Counted from the stretch's first letter, positions 16,101 through 24,083 are shown. The stretch is DNA of 64,000 nt from Alloalcanivorax profundimaris (GCF_015265435.1 NZ_JABJWH010000012.1:1-64000), one strand, 5' to 3'. A program made the numbers and translations. The notes: generated from the letters alone by a model not told the origin.

Positions 16101-16785
16101 ATTCCCGTTCGCCCAGGGCCAGCACCTTGCCCTGGCCGTCGCCGAAGATCTGTACTTCGATATGGCGGGCGCGGGCCACGAACCGTTCGATAAAGACGCC
16201 GGAGTCGGAGAAGAAACTTTCACCCAGGCGCTTCACGGATTCGAACGCGGCCACCAGTCCCGCCTCGTCGTTGCAGCGGCTCAAGCCGATGCCGCCGCCA
16301 CCGGCGGTGCTTTTCAGCATCACCGGGTAGCCGATGTGGTGGGCGGCCTGTTTGGCGTCATCCAGGCTTTGCAGAAGGTCGGTGCCCGGCGCCAGCGGCA
16401 CGCCGGCGGCTTCCGCCAGGGCGCGGGCCTCGTGCTTGAGGCCGAAGCGGCGCAGCTGGTCCGGCGTCGGCCCCACGAACACCACGCCCTGGGCGGCGCA
16501 GGCCTCGGCGAAGTCGGCGTTCTCGGAGAGAAAGCCGTAGCCGGGGATCACCGCGTCGGCGCCGGTGTCCTTCACCGCTTGCAGAATCAGGTCGGTACGC
16601 AGGTAGCTTTCCGCCGCGGTCTGGCCGCCCAGCGCCACCGCCTCGTCGGCGGCGGCCACGTGCTGGCTGTTGCGGTCGGCGTCGGAGTACACCGCCACCG
16701 AGGCGATGCCCATGCTCTTGAGCGTGCGGCAGATGCGCACCGCGATCTCGCCGCGGTTGGCGATCAGGACCTTCTTCAAAGCCAT
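13135..16785 (-). CDS. uca: Urea carboxylase (biotin-dependent)
   Basis: A 1,216-residue multidomain enzyme that makes allophanate from urea, bicarbonate and ATP. It has an N-terminal biotin carboxylase (KVLIANRGEIAVRICRTLKS; ATP loop GGGGIGLSRC), then KipI/KipA-type carboxyltransferase halves, and finally a biotinyl domain with EAMKME, biotin Lys at 1178. The KipA-like part (DPGTYTTVQDYPGRAGYWDIG) sets urea carboxylase apart from acyl-CoA carboxylases. The stop of atzF is one base before its ATG. Around residues 786-794 (GSRLKSLLQ) the coding sequence is a REP repeat read in frame. Confidence 0.92.
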   Translation of the reverse strand: MALKKVLIANRGEIAVRICRTLKSMGIASVAVYSDADRNSQHVAAADEAVALGGQTAAESYLRTDLILQAVKDTGADAVIPGYGFLSENADFAEACAAQGVVFVGPTPDQLRRFGLKHEARALAEAAGVPLAPGTDLLQSLDDAKQAAHHIGYPVMLKSTAGGGGIGLSRCNDEAGLVAAFESVKRLGESFFSDSGVFIERFVARARHIEVQIFGDGQGKVLALGERECSLQRRNQKVVEETPAPNLPQATREKLHDSAVRLGESVNYQSAGTVEYIYDDERDEFYFLEVNTRLQVEHGVTEAVFGVDLVAWMLKLAGGESVPLDQDYRPDGHAMEVRIYAEDALKDFQPSPGELTEVSFPENIRLDGWVDTGTEVSPHYDPMLAKVIVHGADRAAALDNMRDALAATRLSGIATNLDYLRQILRDPAVAEGKVSTRYLESFQYTPTAFEIVDPGTYTTVQDYPGRAGYWDIGVPPSGPMDDYAFRIGNRIVGNHASAAGLEATLVGPSLRFHSDTVIAITGAGCDATLDGEPVALWQPVAVKAGQTLVTGKVTSGCRTYIAVRNGIDVPDYLGSKSTFVLGRFGGHGGRTLRKGDVLSICQPRLAGCPTPAPEHEPAAPDAALIPDYPQQWEIKVLYGPHGAPDFFTEEAIEEFFSADWQVHYNSNRLGIRLVGPKPSWSRTDGGEAGLHPSNIHDCEYAVGSVNFTGDFPVILTKDGPSLGGFVCPVTIAKAELWKVGQLKPGDSIRFVPMAFDEALALEKARDRAIETLEPEGAWEEPVTLGGSRLKSLLQQDSTSATMLAELDATDQAPRITYRQAGDKYILIEYGDNVLDLDLRFRVHALMENLKGDRVEGILELSPGVRSLQVHYDFRVIHQTDLVKTLLAREAAIGSVADMVVTSRVLHLPLAFEDSATLDAVKRYQETIRSDAPWLPNNAEFIRRINGLDSIERVKEIVYQASYMVLGLGDVYLGAPCAVPVDPRHRLMTSKYNPARTYTAEGTVGIGGVYMCIYGMDSPGGYQLVGRTLPIWNKHLKNRQFKTGEPWLLRFFDQVRYYPVSEDELAGMRDAFREGRLEVEVTEEQFSLADYHRFLDDIEPEMVAFRENQQAAYQKEVARWQDEDAQIESAILGGGGADIGEVDGHLVSAEISGNVWKLLVEEGATVAEGQTLVIVEAMKMEFEITASAAGTVTGLHCQPGAIINAGDPVAVIDTDVA
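14405..14428. repeat. REP-type repeat inside the urea carboxylase gene
   Basis: The 24 bases match the intergenic REP unit seen at 18798-18883 and 33004-33078 (TGTAGGAGCGACTTCAGTCG, then CGAT). Here they lie within the open reading frame and add no stop or frameshift. They encode GSRLKSLLQ in what looks like a linker between carboxyltransferase halves. Confidence 0.75.
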
Positions 16786-16786
16786 T

Positions 16787-18556
16787 TCATAACCCCTTTA
16801 TGTAGTTTCTCCAGCCCCCCTGGGCGGTGATGTCCTTGGCGTCGGGAATCGCCCAGCCTTCGCAGATGAAGCCTTTCACCTGGCGGCCGTCCTCGGTTTC
16901 CAGGGTGCCCATGCCGAGCGGGCCGGGGATCAGCGCCACGAAACTTCCGAACTCGGTGACCGGCAGCTTCCACAGCTCGATCTCGATGGCGGCGCCGTCG
17001 TCGGCGCGGATCAGGCCGGGCTTGGGCGGCGTGGTGTTGGCCAGGGCGTACAGGCGATAGCAGGGCGCGGTGCGGGTGGTTTCCAGCAACACGCCGTTGC
17101 GTTCGGTGAGTTGGTAATTCAGCGGCATGCCGGACAGGTGCGCGCCCACCACCGCCACGGTGACGGTGCCGTCGTCCCGTTCCTTGTCGTCTTCCGCCTG
17201 CGGCAGCGGCGGCTGCTGGTCGGTGACGCCGGCCCGCCACGGACGGTGGCGCTGCCAGCGGCGGCCGAACTCCGCCAGGGCGGCGTCGTACCAGGCCGGG
17301 CCGATCAGGGTGATGCCGGTGGGCAGGCGGTCCTCATCGCGCAGCCCGCCGGGCAGCGACAGGGCGCACATGTCGAGCAGATTGACGAAGTTGGTCCAGG
17401 TGCCGAGCTGACTGTTGAGCGTGACCGGGTCGGCGTTCACCGCCGCCCGGGTGTAGATGCCCGGCGTGCTGGGCACCGCCAGGGCGTCGATGTCCGCCAT
17501 CAGCTGGTCCGCCTGGCGGCGCAGGTCGGCCAGTTTGTACTGGGCGCGGAAACCGTCGGCGGCGCTCATGTCCCGGGCCGGCAGAATAATGTCGCGGATC
17601 ACCGGCAGCAGGGCGTCGGGCTGATCCAGCAACGGCTCCGCCACGGTATAGCGCTCCGCCACCCAGGGGCCCTGGTAGAGCAGGCGGGCGGCCTCGTGGA
17701 GCACCTCCAGATCCATGGGCACCAGCTCGGCGATGGCGTCCAGTTCCTCCAGTTGCCGTTGCCAGGCGGCGGCGGCCTGGTCATCGCCGAACCAGGGTGT
17801 CTCCTTGGGCACGCCCAGGCGCGGTTTTTCCGGCAAGGCGGTGGGCACGCCGGACGGCGCGTGGCGGGCGTAGCCGTCCCGTTCGTCGTAGCCCTTATAG
17901 ATATCGAACACGGTTTCCGCGTCGTCCACGCTCACCGCGAACACGCTGATGCAATCCAGGGTACGGCATGCCGGCACCACGCCCCGGGTGCTCATGCTGC
18001 CCTTGGTGGGCTTCAGGCCGACGATGTTGGTGAGCGCCGCCGGCACCCGGCCGGAACCGGCGGTGTCGGTGCCCAGCGCGAAGGGCACCAGCCCCAGGCT
18101 GACCACGGCGGCGGAACCGGAACTGGAACCGCCGGTGACATAGTCGCCGTTGAACGGGTTGGGCACCTCGCCGTAGGGCGAGCGCACCCCCACCAGGCCG
18201 GTGGCGAGCTGATCCAGGTTGGTCTTACCCACCAGAATGGCGCCGGCGTCCAGCAGCGCCTGCACCGCCGGCGCGGTTTCCTTGGCGGTGTAGGCGTAGG
18301 CCGGGCAGGCGGCGGTGGTGGGCAGGCTGCCCACGTCGATATTGTCCTTCACCGCGAAGGGCACGCCGTACAGAGGCAGGGACGGATCGCTGAGGCGCTC
18401 CGCCTGGGCGAGCAGACTGGATTCGTCGAGCAGGTGAATCCAGAGAGCCCGTTCGCTGTCCTGCAGTTGCGCGGACAGCGCCTTCATGGCGGCAACCGGC
18501 GTCAGCTTTTTACGCCGGTAGGCGGAGCGCCATTGATCGATGGTCCAGCCAAGCAC
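16787..18556 (-). CDS. atzF: Allophanate hydrolase
   Basis: A 589-residue amidase-signature enzyme that splits allophanate into ammonia and CO2. The Ser-cisSer-Lys triad is complete: K70 in AVKDNIDV, S144 in TGGSSSGSAA and the nucleophile S168 in TDTAGSGR. The C-terminal domain (about residues 460-589, with GMPLNYQLTERNGVL and GPLGMGTLETEDG) is the AtzF-type extra domain found in true allophanate hydrolases. It is the first gene of the operon and completes both the urea carboxylase route and the cyanurate/biuret route. A sigma54 promoter lies directly upstream. Confidence 0.93.
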   Translation of the reverse strand: MLGWTIDQWRSAYRRKKLTPVAAMKALSAQLQDSERALWIHLLDESSLLAQAERLSDPSLPLYGVPFAVKDNIDVGSLPTTAACPAYAYTAKETAPAVQALLDAGAILVGKTNLDQLATGLVGVRSPYGEVPNPFNGDYVTGGSSSGSAAVVSLGLVPFALGTDTAGSGRVPAALTNIVGLKPTKGSMSTRGVVPACRTLDCISVFAVSVDDAETVFDIYKGYDERDGYARHAPSGVPTALPEKPRLGVPKETPWFGDDQAAAAWQRQLEELDAIAELVPMDLEVLHEAARLLYQGPWVAERYTVAEPLLDQPDALLPVIRDIILPARDMSAADGFRAQYKLADLRRQADQLMADIDALAVPSTPGIYTRAAVNADPVTLNSQLGTWTNFVNLLDMCALSLPGGLRDEDRLPTGITLIGPAWYDAALAEFGRRWQRHRPWRAGVTDQQPPLPQAEDDKERDDGTVTVAVVGAHLSGMPLNYQLTERNGVLLETTRTAPCYRLYALANTTPPKPGLIRADDGAAIEIELWKLPVTEFGSFVALIPGPLGMGTLETEDGRQVKGFICEGWAIPDAKDITAQGGWRNYIKGL

Positions 18557-18560
18557 GTTC

Positions 18561-18590
18561 GCATACCTCGTTGTATACCAGTAGGTATGC
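18561..18590. promoter_or_regulatory. Candidate GntR operator at the atzF operon start
   Basis: GCATACC (18561-18567) and GGTATGC (18584-18590) form a perfect 7-bp inverted repeat around TTGTATACCA (18571-18580). The same 10 bases occur at 24001-24010 in front of the BMP operon. The block covers the predicted transcription start and ends five bases from the atzF start codon, a position suited to repression. Confidence 0.55.
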
Positions 18591-18597
18591 TGAACGG

Positions 18598-18613
18598 TGC
18601 AAGGCCGGTGCCA
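18598..18613 (-). promoter_or_regulatory. Sigma54 promoter of the atzF-uca-gntR-urtABCDE operon
   Basis: Read on the minus strand, TGGCACCGGCCTTGCA matches the sigma54 consensus TGGCAC-N5-TTGCW, with GG and GC ten bases apart. The predicted start is near 18587, about 30 bases before the atzF ATG. Sigma54 promoters of nitrogen genes are usually activated by NtrC. Confidence 0.75.
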
Positions 18614-18797
18614 GCTTGCCGGCGAACGTCCCGGGGCCAGCGTTCACGGGCGCTGGCGGCGGCAAGCCCGACCCGCCCGCGCGGACCCGCTCCCCGCTTC
18701 CTGCTTCATCACGGGGCGCCCGGCACCGTTTTTGTGCGGCCGTGGAGCGGCGGCCTGACCGGTGATCCTCAACGCGACGGCTTCTTTGGGCGTGGTA

Positions 18798-18883
18798 GTT
18801 GTAGAAGCGACCGGGCGGCGTTCCGCTTTAGTCGCGATGAAGATGGCACGGGCGTGAATCGCGACTAAAGTCGCTCCTACAAC
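18798..18883. repeat. REP pair (REPIN-like) in the atzF-lysR intergenic region
   Basis: GTTGTAGAAGCGAC (18798-18811) and GTCGCTCCTACAAC (18870-18883) are inverted. Each is followed inward by half of a second palindrome (CTTTAGTCGCGAT, ATCGCGACTAAAG). The two units face each other, as in REPIN elements spread by RAYT transposases. No RAYT gene is in the window. Confidence 0.75.
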
Positions 18884-18936
18884 CATATCCAACTGGCGAC
18901 GGCATCCTACGGAGCCGCGCGGGACGCTACCTCGAA

Positions 18937-19045
18937 GCGTCTCGGTGTGGGCCCCTTTCCGGGACCCTGTCAAACAGGATGTTTGACCGGGAGTCTCCAG
19001 GGACGGATTCACGACGTTCCCGGAAAGGGGCCCACACCGAGACGC
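18937..19045. repeat. 28-bp perfect inverted repeat element, intergenic
   Basis: Bases 18937-18964 and 19018-19045 are exact reverse complements (left arm begins GCGTCTCGGTGTGGGCCCCT). The 53-base centre holds a smaller stem, CCTGT..ACAGG. With the REP pair it fills most of the 560-bp gap between atzF and the LysR gene. The rest of the gap (18614-18797) is GC-rich, with nothing recognisable. Confidence 0.75.
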
Positions 19046-19070
19046 GGCCCCGCTGGAGGGCCCGCACCGA

Positions 19071-19096
19071 GACGTCACACCGGGACGTCACACCGG
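19071..19096. repeat. Two tandem 13-bp repeats
   Basis: GACGTCACACCGG occurs twice without spacer (19071-19083, 19084-19096) and a third partial GACG follows. It lies 20 bases past the lysR stop codon on the other strand. Confidence 0.6.
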
Positions 19097-19116
19097 GACG
19101 CGCGCCACCCCAACAT

Positions 19117-20019
19117 TCAGCCGACGGCGTCGGCCAGCTCGTTCTTGAGGTGCTCCACGAACCGGGCGGTGGCCACCGGCAGCGCCCGCGAATGCTCCAT
19201 GCCCAACACCAGCCGCCCCCGGCTCAATCCCCGATCCGCCAGCGGCAGAGCGCGCATGCCGCCGGGCAGATGCGAAGGCGGCATGCCGATCTGAATCTGA
19301 AAACACACGCCGCCGCTCTTCACCGCGAAGTTGCGCATCATCTCAAAGGAGTTGGACTCCAGCGCCGCCTCCAGACGCAGCGAACGCCGCGCCAGGAATT
19401 CATCCAGCAAGGCGCGCCCGCCCAGGGTGCGGTCCGGCAACGCCAGCGGATAGGCCACGCAATCGGACAGCCGCACCTTGTCCCGATCAGTGAGCGGATG
19501 GTCCGGCGACACGAAGGCGCACAGCCGCTGCTCCACGTCCATCAGGGTGCGTATCTCCGGGTCCGGCGGCGGGTTGAACACCAGGCCGATGTCGGCGCGG
19601 AATTCCTTCAGGTACTGATAAACCTCCTCGCGCCCGCAAATAAAGGTGGTGAAGCGGATCTTCGGGTGCGTCTTCTGGAAGGTATGGATGGCCCGGGGCA
19701 GCATTTCCGCCGCCATGCCCTCGATGGCGGCGATGCGCACCTCGCCCCGGCGCAGGCTGCGCAGGTCCTCGATTTCCGAGAGGGTGCGTTCCAGCTCCGC
19801 CATCTGCTTGCGGGCGTAGGCCACGAACAGCTCGCCGGCGGCGGTAAGGCGCACGCCCCGGGCGCGGCGCTCGAACAGGGGCGTGCCGATCTGCTCCTCG
19901 ATGTCCAGGATGCGGCGGTTCACCGCCGAGGACACCACGTTCAATTGTTCGGCGGCCTTGCGGATGGAGCCGCTGCGGGCGACCGCGTCGATGTAGCGAA
20001 GAAAGCGGATGTTCTGCAT
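19117..20019 (-). CDS. LysR-family regulator, AtzR-like position
   Basis: A 300-residue LysR-type regulator. The winged helix is at residues 3-60 (FLRYIDAVARSGSIRKAAEQ, then LNVVSSAVNRRILDIEEQIG), followed by an effector domain. It is divergent from the binding protein-atzD-ABC operon with 150 bp between the starts. In Pseudomonas sp. ADP the LysR protein AtzR controls atzDEF from a similar divergent spot and responds to cyanuric acid and nitrogen. That role is inferred here from position only. Confidence 0.85.
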   Translation of the reverse strand: MQNIRFLRYIDAVARSGSIRKAAEQLNVVSSAVNRRILDIEEQIGTPLFERRARGVRLTAAGELFVAYARKQMAELERTLSEIEDLRSLRRGEVRIAAIEGMAAEMLPRAIHTFQKTHPKIRFTTFICGREEVYQYLKEFRADIGLVFNPPPDPEIRTLMDVEQRLCAFVSPDHPLTDRDKVRLSDCVAYPLALPDRTLGGRALLDEFLARRSLRLEAALESNSFEMMRNFAVKSGGVCFQIQIGMPPSHLPGGMRALPLADRGLSRGRLVLGMEHSRALPVATARFVEHLKNELADAVG

Positions 20020-20169
20020 GGGGCATGGTCCGGCGTTGTCCGAGGTGGTGATGCCGAAAAGGCAGCGCTATGCGGTAAAAATAACGCTGGTCGGCCTCGC
20101 TCCGGGAATTCTATCTTGCCTCGCATTGAACGCCCAGGCATGGGGCCGGGCGCGAGGAGAGAGATTTCC

Positions 20170-21228
20170 ATGCAACCGAGAACCGCTTTGTTACCGTCCG
20201 CGGGCCGGCCCCGGCCCGTCTTTTTCTTCCTGGGGCTGCTGGCGGCGCTGAGCCTGTCGCTGGCGTCCGCCGCCCACGCCGAGCGCGAGGTGCGCTTCAC
20301 CGCCAACTGGGCCTTCGAAGCCTCCAACGCGCCCTTCGTTCTGGCCGCCCAGCGCGGCTACTTCGAGGAAGAGGGCCTGGACGTCACCGTGGACGCCGGC
20401 GAGGGCTCCTCGGCGGTGATCACGCGCATCGCCGGTGGCAGCTACGAGGCCGGCTTCGGCGACATCAACACCCTGATCGAATTCAACGCCCGCCATCCGG
20501 ACAACCGCCAGCGCATGGTGTACATGATCTACAACCGGCCGCCGCTGGCGATCATCACCCTCAAGGAATCCGGCATCGAGACGCCGAAACAGTTGGAAGG
20601 CAAGGCGATCGGTGCGCCGGCCAACGATTCCGCCTACCGCATGTTCCCGCTGTTCGCCGAAGCCGCCGACCTGGACAGCGACGCCATCCGCTTCGAGAAC
20701 GTGGCCCCCAATCTGCGTGAAGCCATGCTGGTGCAGGGCAAGGTGGACGCCATCGCCGGCTTCCCGCCCAGCGCCCTGCCGAACCTGCTCAAGCTCGGCA
20801 TCGACGAGGACGACATCCGCATCTTCTATTACTCCGACTACGGCGTGCCGCTGTACAGCAACGGCCTGATCGTCACCGAGCGCATGATCGAGGAGGAGCC
20901 GGAGGTGGTCCAGGGCCTGGTGCGCGCCAGCCATCGCGGCCTCAAGGCGAGCATTGATGACCCGCTGGCCGCCGCCCAGGCGCTGCGCAAGAAGGACAGC
21001 CTGATCAACGTGGATCTGGAAGAGCGCCGCATGCGCTTTTTGATCGACAACCAGCTGATCACGGAGGAAGTGAAGGAAAACGGCCTGGGCGCGGTGGACC
21101 CGGAGCGGCTTGCCGCGTCCATCGACGTGGTGGCGGAAGCCCTGGAGTTGGACAACCCGCCGGCGCCGGAACAGGTGTTCGACGGTGAATTCCTGGACGC
21201 CCTGAAGGACCGGAGCGTGGCGCAATGA
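20170..21228 (+). CDS. ABC transporter substrate-binding protein (NMT1/THI5-like, NitT/TauT type)
   Basis: A 352-residue secreted binding protein. A signal peptide ends near AAHA; then comes the family pattern REVRFTANWAFEASNAPFVL and AQRGYFEEEGLDVTVDAGEG, followed by the two-lobe fold of the ThiY/SsuA group. GAGGAGAGAG lies before the ATG at 20170. Its stop overlaps the atzD start by four bases, and the ATPase and permease follow. The complete set is thus SBP-atzD-ATPase-permease, suggesting that it imports the AtzD substrate. Confidence 0.88.
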   Translation: MQPRTALLPSAGRPRPVFFFLGLLAALSLSLASAAHAEREVRFTANWAFEASNAPFVLAAQRGYFEEEGLDVTVDAGEGSSAVITRIAGGSYEAGFGDINTLIEFNARHPDNRQRMVYMIYNRPPLAIITLKESGIETPKQLEGKAIGAPANDSAYRMFPLFAEAADLDSDAIRFENVAPNLREAMLVQGKVDAIAGFPPSALPNLLKLGIDEDDIRIFYYSDYGVPLYSNGLIVTERMIEEEPEVVQGLVRASHRGLKASIDDPLAAAQALRKKDSLINVDLEERRMRFLIDNQLITEEVKENGLGAVDPERLAASIDVVAEALELDNPPAPEQVFDGEFLDALKDRSVAQ

Positions 21229-22298
21229 GAACCCGTGTTCTGCGTTTTCCCTGCGCCGGCCCGGATGACCTGACGCCGCTGCGCGACGCCCTGGCCGATG
21301 GCCGCCTGCACCCGGAACGGGTGGTGGCGGTGCTCGGCAAGACCGAGGGCAACGGCTGCGTCAACGACTTCACCCGGGCCTTCGCCACCACCGTGCTCAA
21401 GCGCTTCTTCGCCGAGCGCCTGGCTCTGCCCGAGGACACCGTGGCCGAGCGCATCGCCTTCGTCATGTCCGGGGGTACCGAGGGCGGCCTGTCGCCGCAC
21501 TGGCTGGTGTTCGAGGTGGACGACGCCGCTTCGCCGGTGCCGGAGCAGCCGGGTCTGGCGGCGGGCATCGCCTTCACCGAAACGTTCGCGCCGGAACAGA
21601 TCGGCCGCCTGGACCAGGTACGCGCCACCGCCGAGGCGGTGCGCCGGGCCATGGCCAGCGCCGGCATCGAGCGGGCCGGGGACGTGCACTACGTGCAGAT
21701 CAAATGCCCGCTGCTCACCGCCGCCCGCTGCGAGCAGGCGCGCCAGCGCGGCGCCACCGTGGCCACCACCGATACCTACGAATCCATGGGCTATTCCCGG
21801 GGCGCCTCGGCCCTGGGCGTGGCCCTGGCCCTGGGCGAGGTGGACGAGCACGCGCTCAGCGACGCCGCCATCTGCCATGACTTCGCACTCTGGTCCGGCC
21901 GCGCCAGCACCTCCGCCGGCATCGAGCTGATGCGCAACGAGATCCTGGTGCTGGGCAACGCCCCGGGCTGGGACCCGGCCCTGCGCATTGGTCACGACGT
22001 GATGGCCGACGCTCTAGACGGCGAGGCTCTCGATCGCGCCCTGGCGCCCCTGGGCGGCGGCGAGCTGCGCGCCTTGCTGGCCAAGGCGGAACCGTCGCGC
22101 AGCGGCGAGATCCGTGGCCGCCGCCACACCATGTGGGACGACAGCGACATCAACGCCACCCGCCATGCCCGCGCCCTGGTGGGCGGCGTGCTGGGTGGGC
22201 GCACCGGCGACCTGGCCCTGTTCGTGTCCGGCGGCGCCGAACATCAGGGGCCGGACGGCGGCGGCCCGCTGGCGGTGATCGTGGAGAAACCGCAATGA
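21225..22298 (+). CDS. atzD: Ring-opening amidohydrolase, cyanuric acid amidohydrolase/barbiturase family
   Basis: A 357-residue member of the rare AtzD/TrzD/barbiturase family, built from three similar repeats with a Lys and Ser each. Visible pieces are VAVLGKTEGNG (K39) with VMSGGTEG (S82), VQIKCPLLT (K160) with SMGYSRGASALG, and SGGAEHQGPDGGGP near the end. The family opens the ring of cyanuric acid to carboxybiuret, which becomes biuret, or opens barbituric acid. The biuret hydrolase, AtzH-like and AtzF genes nearby favour cyanuric acid. Embedding within an ABC transporter operon is notable. Confidence 0.88.
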   Translation: MRTRVLRFPCAGPDDLTPLRDALADGRLHPERVVAVLGKTEGNGCVNDFTRAFATTVLKRFFAERLALPEDTVAERIAFVMSGGTEGGLSPHWLVFEVDDAASPVPEQPGLAAGIAFTETFAPEQIGRLDQVRATAEAVRRAMASAGIERAGDVHYVQIKCPLLTAARCEQARQRGATVATTDTYESMGYSRGASALGVALALGEVDEHALSDAAICHDFALWSGRASTSAGIELMRNEILVLGNAPGWDPALRIGHDVMADALDGEALDRALAPLGGGELRALLAKAEPSRSGEIRGRRHTMWDDSDINATRHARALVGGVLGGRTGDLALFVSGGAEHQGPDGGGPLAVIVEKPQ

Positions 22299-23113
22299 GC
22301 GAAGGCTTTATCGAACTGGACAACGCCACCCTGTGTTACGCGCGCAGCGAAACGCCGGCGGTGGTGGACATTTCCCTGACCGTGCCCAGCGGCGGCAGCG
22401 TCGCCCTGGTGGGCCCCAGCGGTTGCGGCAAGAGCTCGGTGCTGCGGCTGATCGCCGGCCTGGAAACCGCCACCGGCGGCCGCGTCACCGTGGGCGGCGC
22501 GGCGCCGGGGGCATCCCGGGGCGCCGTCGGCGTGGCCTTCCAGAAAAGCACCATGCTCGATTGGCGCACGGTGCTCGACAATGTGCTGCTGCCCCTGGAG
22601 GTGGTGAGCGGGCCCACCGGGTTTCGCGCCCGCCGCGCCGAATACCGCCAGCGCGCCCTGGCGTTACTGGAACGCCTCGGCCTGGGCGAATACGCCCACC
22701 GTTACCCCTGGGAAATGTCCGGCGGCATGCAGCAGCGCGCCTCCCTGTGCCGCGCCCTGATCCACGAACCGGACCTGTTGCTGCTGGACGAACCCTTCGC
22801 CGCCCTGGACGCCTTTACCCGGGAAGACCTCTGGGGCCTGGTGCAGTCCATCTGGCGGGAGCGCCGCCCCACTACCGTGCTGGTCACCCATGATCTGCGC
22901 GAGGCGGTCTACCTGGCCGATACCGTCTATGTGTTTTCCAAGGGCCCGGGGCGCATCGTGCACCGCGAGGACATCGCGCTGCCCCGGCCGCGCACCGTGG
23001 AGGGCACCTTCGACGCCGACTTCGTGGAGTATGTGCAGCGCCTGCGCGGGCACATCGTGGAAGTGCGCGAAACCGTGGAAACGCGAAACACCGAGGAGCC
23101 CGCCCATGGCTGA
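22295..23113 (+). CDS. ABC transporter ATP-binding protein (NitT/TauT type)
   Basis: A 272-residue ATPase: Walker A GPSGCGKSS, signature MSGGMQQRASLC, Walker B LLLLDEPFAALD, all of the nitrate/sulfonate/taurine class. The ATG lies in the end of atzD (four-base overlap). It pairs with the permease directly downstream and the binding protein two genes upstream. Confidence 0.9.
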   Translation: MSEGFIELDNATLCYARSETPAVVDISLTVPSGGSVALVGPSGCGKSSVLRLIAGLETATGGRVTVGGAAPGASRGAVGVAFQKSTMLDWRTVLDNVLLPLEVVSGPTGFRARRAEYRQRALALLERLGLGEYAHRYPWEMSGGMQQRASLCRALIHEPDLLLLDEPFAALDAFTREDLWGLVQSIWRERRPTTVLVTHDLREAVYLADTVYVFSKGPGRIVHREDIALPRPRTVEGTFDADFVEYVQRLRGHIVEVRETVETRNTEEPAHG

Positions 23114-23864
23114 CTGGATGCTCAACCGCCGGGTGCTGCCCTGGCTGGTGACCCTGGGCGCCTTCCTGATGTGGGAGGGCGTGGTGCGCACTTTCCAGAT
23201 CAAGACGTTCATTCTGCCGGCGCCGTCCCTGGTGGCCACCACCCTGGTGGCGCAGTGGGAGCCGATTCTGCAGCACTCCCTGCAAACCCTGATGACCACC
23301 CTGGTGGGGCTGGCGCTGGCCATCGGTTTCGGCGTACTGCTGGGGCTGGCGGTAGGCGCCAGCGAAAAAATCTACGCCGGTCTGTACCCGCTGATGGTGG
23401 CGTTCAACAGCATTCCCAAGGTGGCCCTGGTGCCGATCCTGGTGATCTGGTTCGGCATCGGCACGGTGCCGGCGATCCTCACCGCCTTTCTGATTTCGTT
23501 CTTTCCCATCGTGGTCAACATCGCCACCGGCCTGGCCACGGTGGAACCGGAACTCAACGACCTGATGCGCTCCCTGGGCGCCAACCGACTCACGGTGCTG
23601 CGCAAGGTGGGGCTGCCGCGCACCCTGCCGTACTTCTTCGCTGCCCTGAAGGTAGCGGTGACTCTGGCCTTCGTGGGCTCGGTGATTTCCGAGACCGTGG
23701 CCGCCAACGCCGGCGTCGGCTACATGATGATGGTGGCCGGCAGCCGCTTCGAGGTGCCGCTGGTGTTCGCCGGCCTGGTGGTGGTGGGCGCCATGGGCAT
23801 CGTGCTGTACCAGGCGTTCGAATGGCTGGAGCGGCGGCTTACCTTCTGGGCGGTGCGCGGCTGA
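23106..23864 (+). CDS. ABC transporter permease (NitT/TauT type)
   Basis: A 252-residue permease of the SsuC/TauC class with about six membrane helices. The EAA-type loop is ELNDLMRSLGANRLTVLRKV. It overlaps the ATPase gene by eight bases and is the last gene of the operon. Substrate is inferred from the atzD context as cyanuric acid or a related ring. Confidence 0.9.
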   Translation: MADWMLNRRVLPWLVTLGAFLMWEGVVRTFQIKTFILPAPSLVATTLVAQWEPILQHSLQTLMTTLVGLALAIGFGVLLGLAVGASEKIYAGLYPLMVAFNSIPKVALVPILVIWFGIGTVPAILTAFLISFFPIVVNIATGLATVEPELNDLMRSLGANRLTVLRKVGLPRTLPYFFAALKVAVTLAFVGSVISETVAANAGVGYMMMVAGSRFEVPLVFAGLVVVGAMGIVLYQAFEWLERRLTFWAVRG

Positions 23865-23955
23865 TTGCCGTGCCCGCCGGTGGTGCGGAAACCGCTTTCT
23901 TGCACACAAGCGGTGCCGGCAGTGCCGGGCTGAGTGGGAGGGGGGCGTCTGAAAG

Positions 23956-23975
23956 CCCTGTGAAAACAGGGTTTT
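23956..23975 (+). terminator. Weak terminator after the atzD-ABC operon
   Basis: CCCTG and CAGGG pair around TGAAAA and are followed by TTTT. The stem is only five base pairs, so read-through is likely. Confidence 0.35.
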
Positions 23976-23982
23976 CATGATT

Positions 23983-24010
23983 TGGCATGAACACTGCTAC
24001 TTGTATACCA
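23983..24010 (+). promoter_or_regulatory. Sigma54 promoter plus GTATAC operator of the BMP-amiF-biuH operon
   Basis: TGGCATGAACACTGCT (23983-23998) has GG and GC ten bases apart, as in sigma54 promoters; the -12 element is CTGCT instead of TTGCW. Right after it lies TTGTATACCA (24001-24010), identical to 18571-18580. The predicted start falls inside that block, 75 bases before the ATG at 24084. Confidence 0.65.
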
Positions 24011-24083
24011 ACATGCATTCCAGGATGCACTCCAACCCTCCCCGCGCCGTGTACCGGCGCGCCCAGCGTTAAAGGACAGCTCA

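Noticed and set aside
19071-19100. Tandem GACGTCACACCGG as a start of a CRISPR array
   Set aside because: Only two copies, no spacers and no cas genes.
20095-20130. Possible sigma54 promoter upstream of the binding protein-atzD operon
   Set aside because: The best GG and GC pair is 11 rather than 10 bases apart, and the LysR neighbour suggests sigma70-type control.
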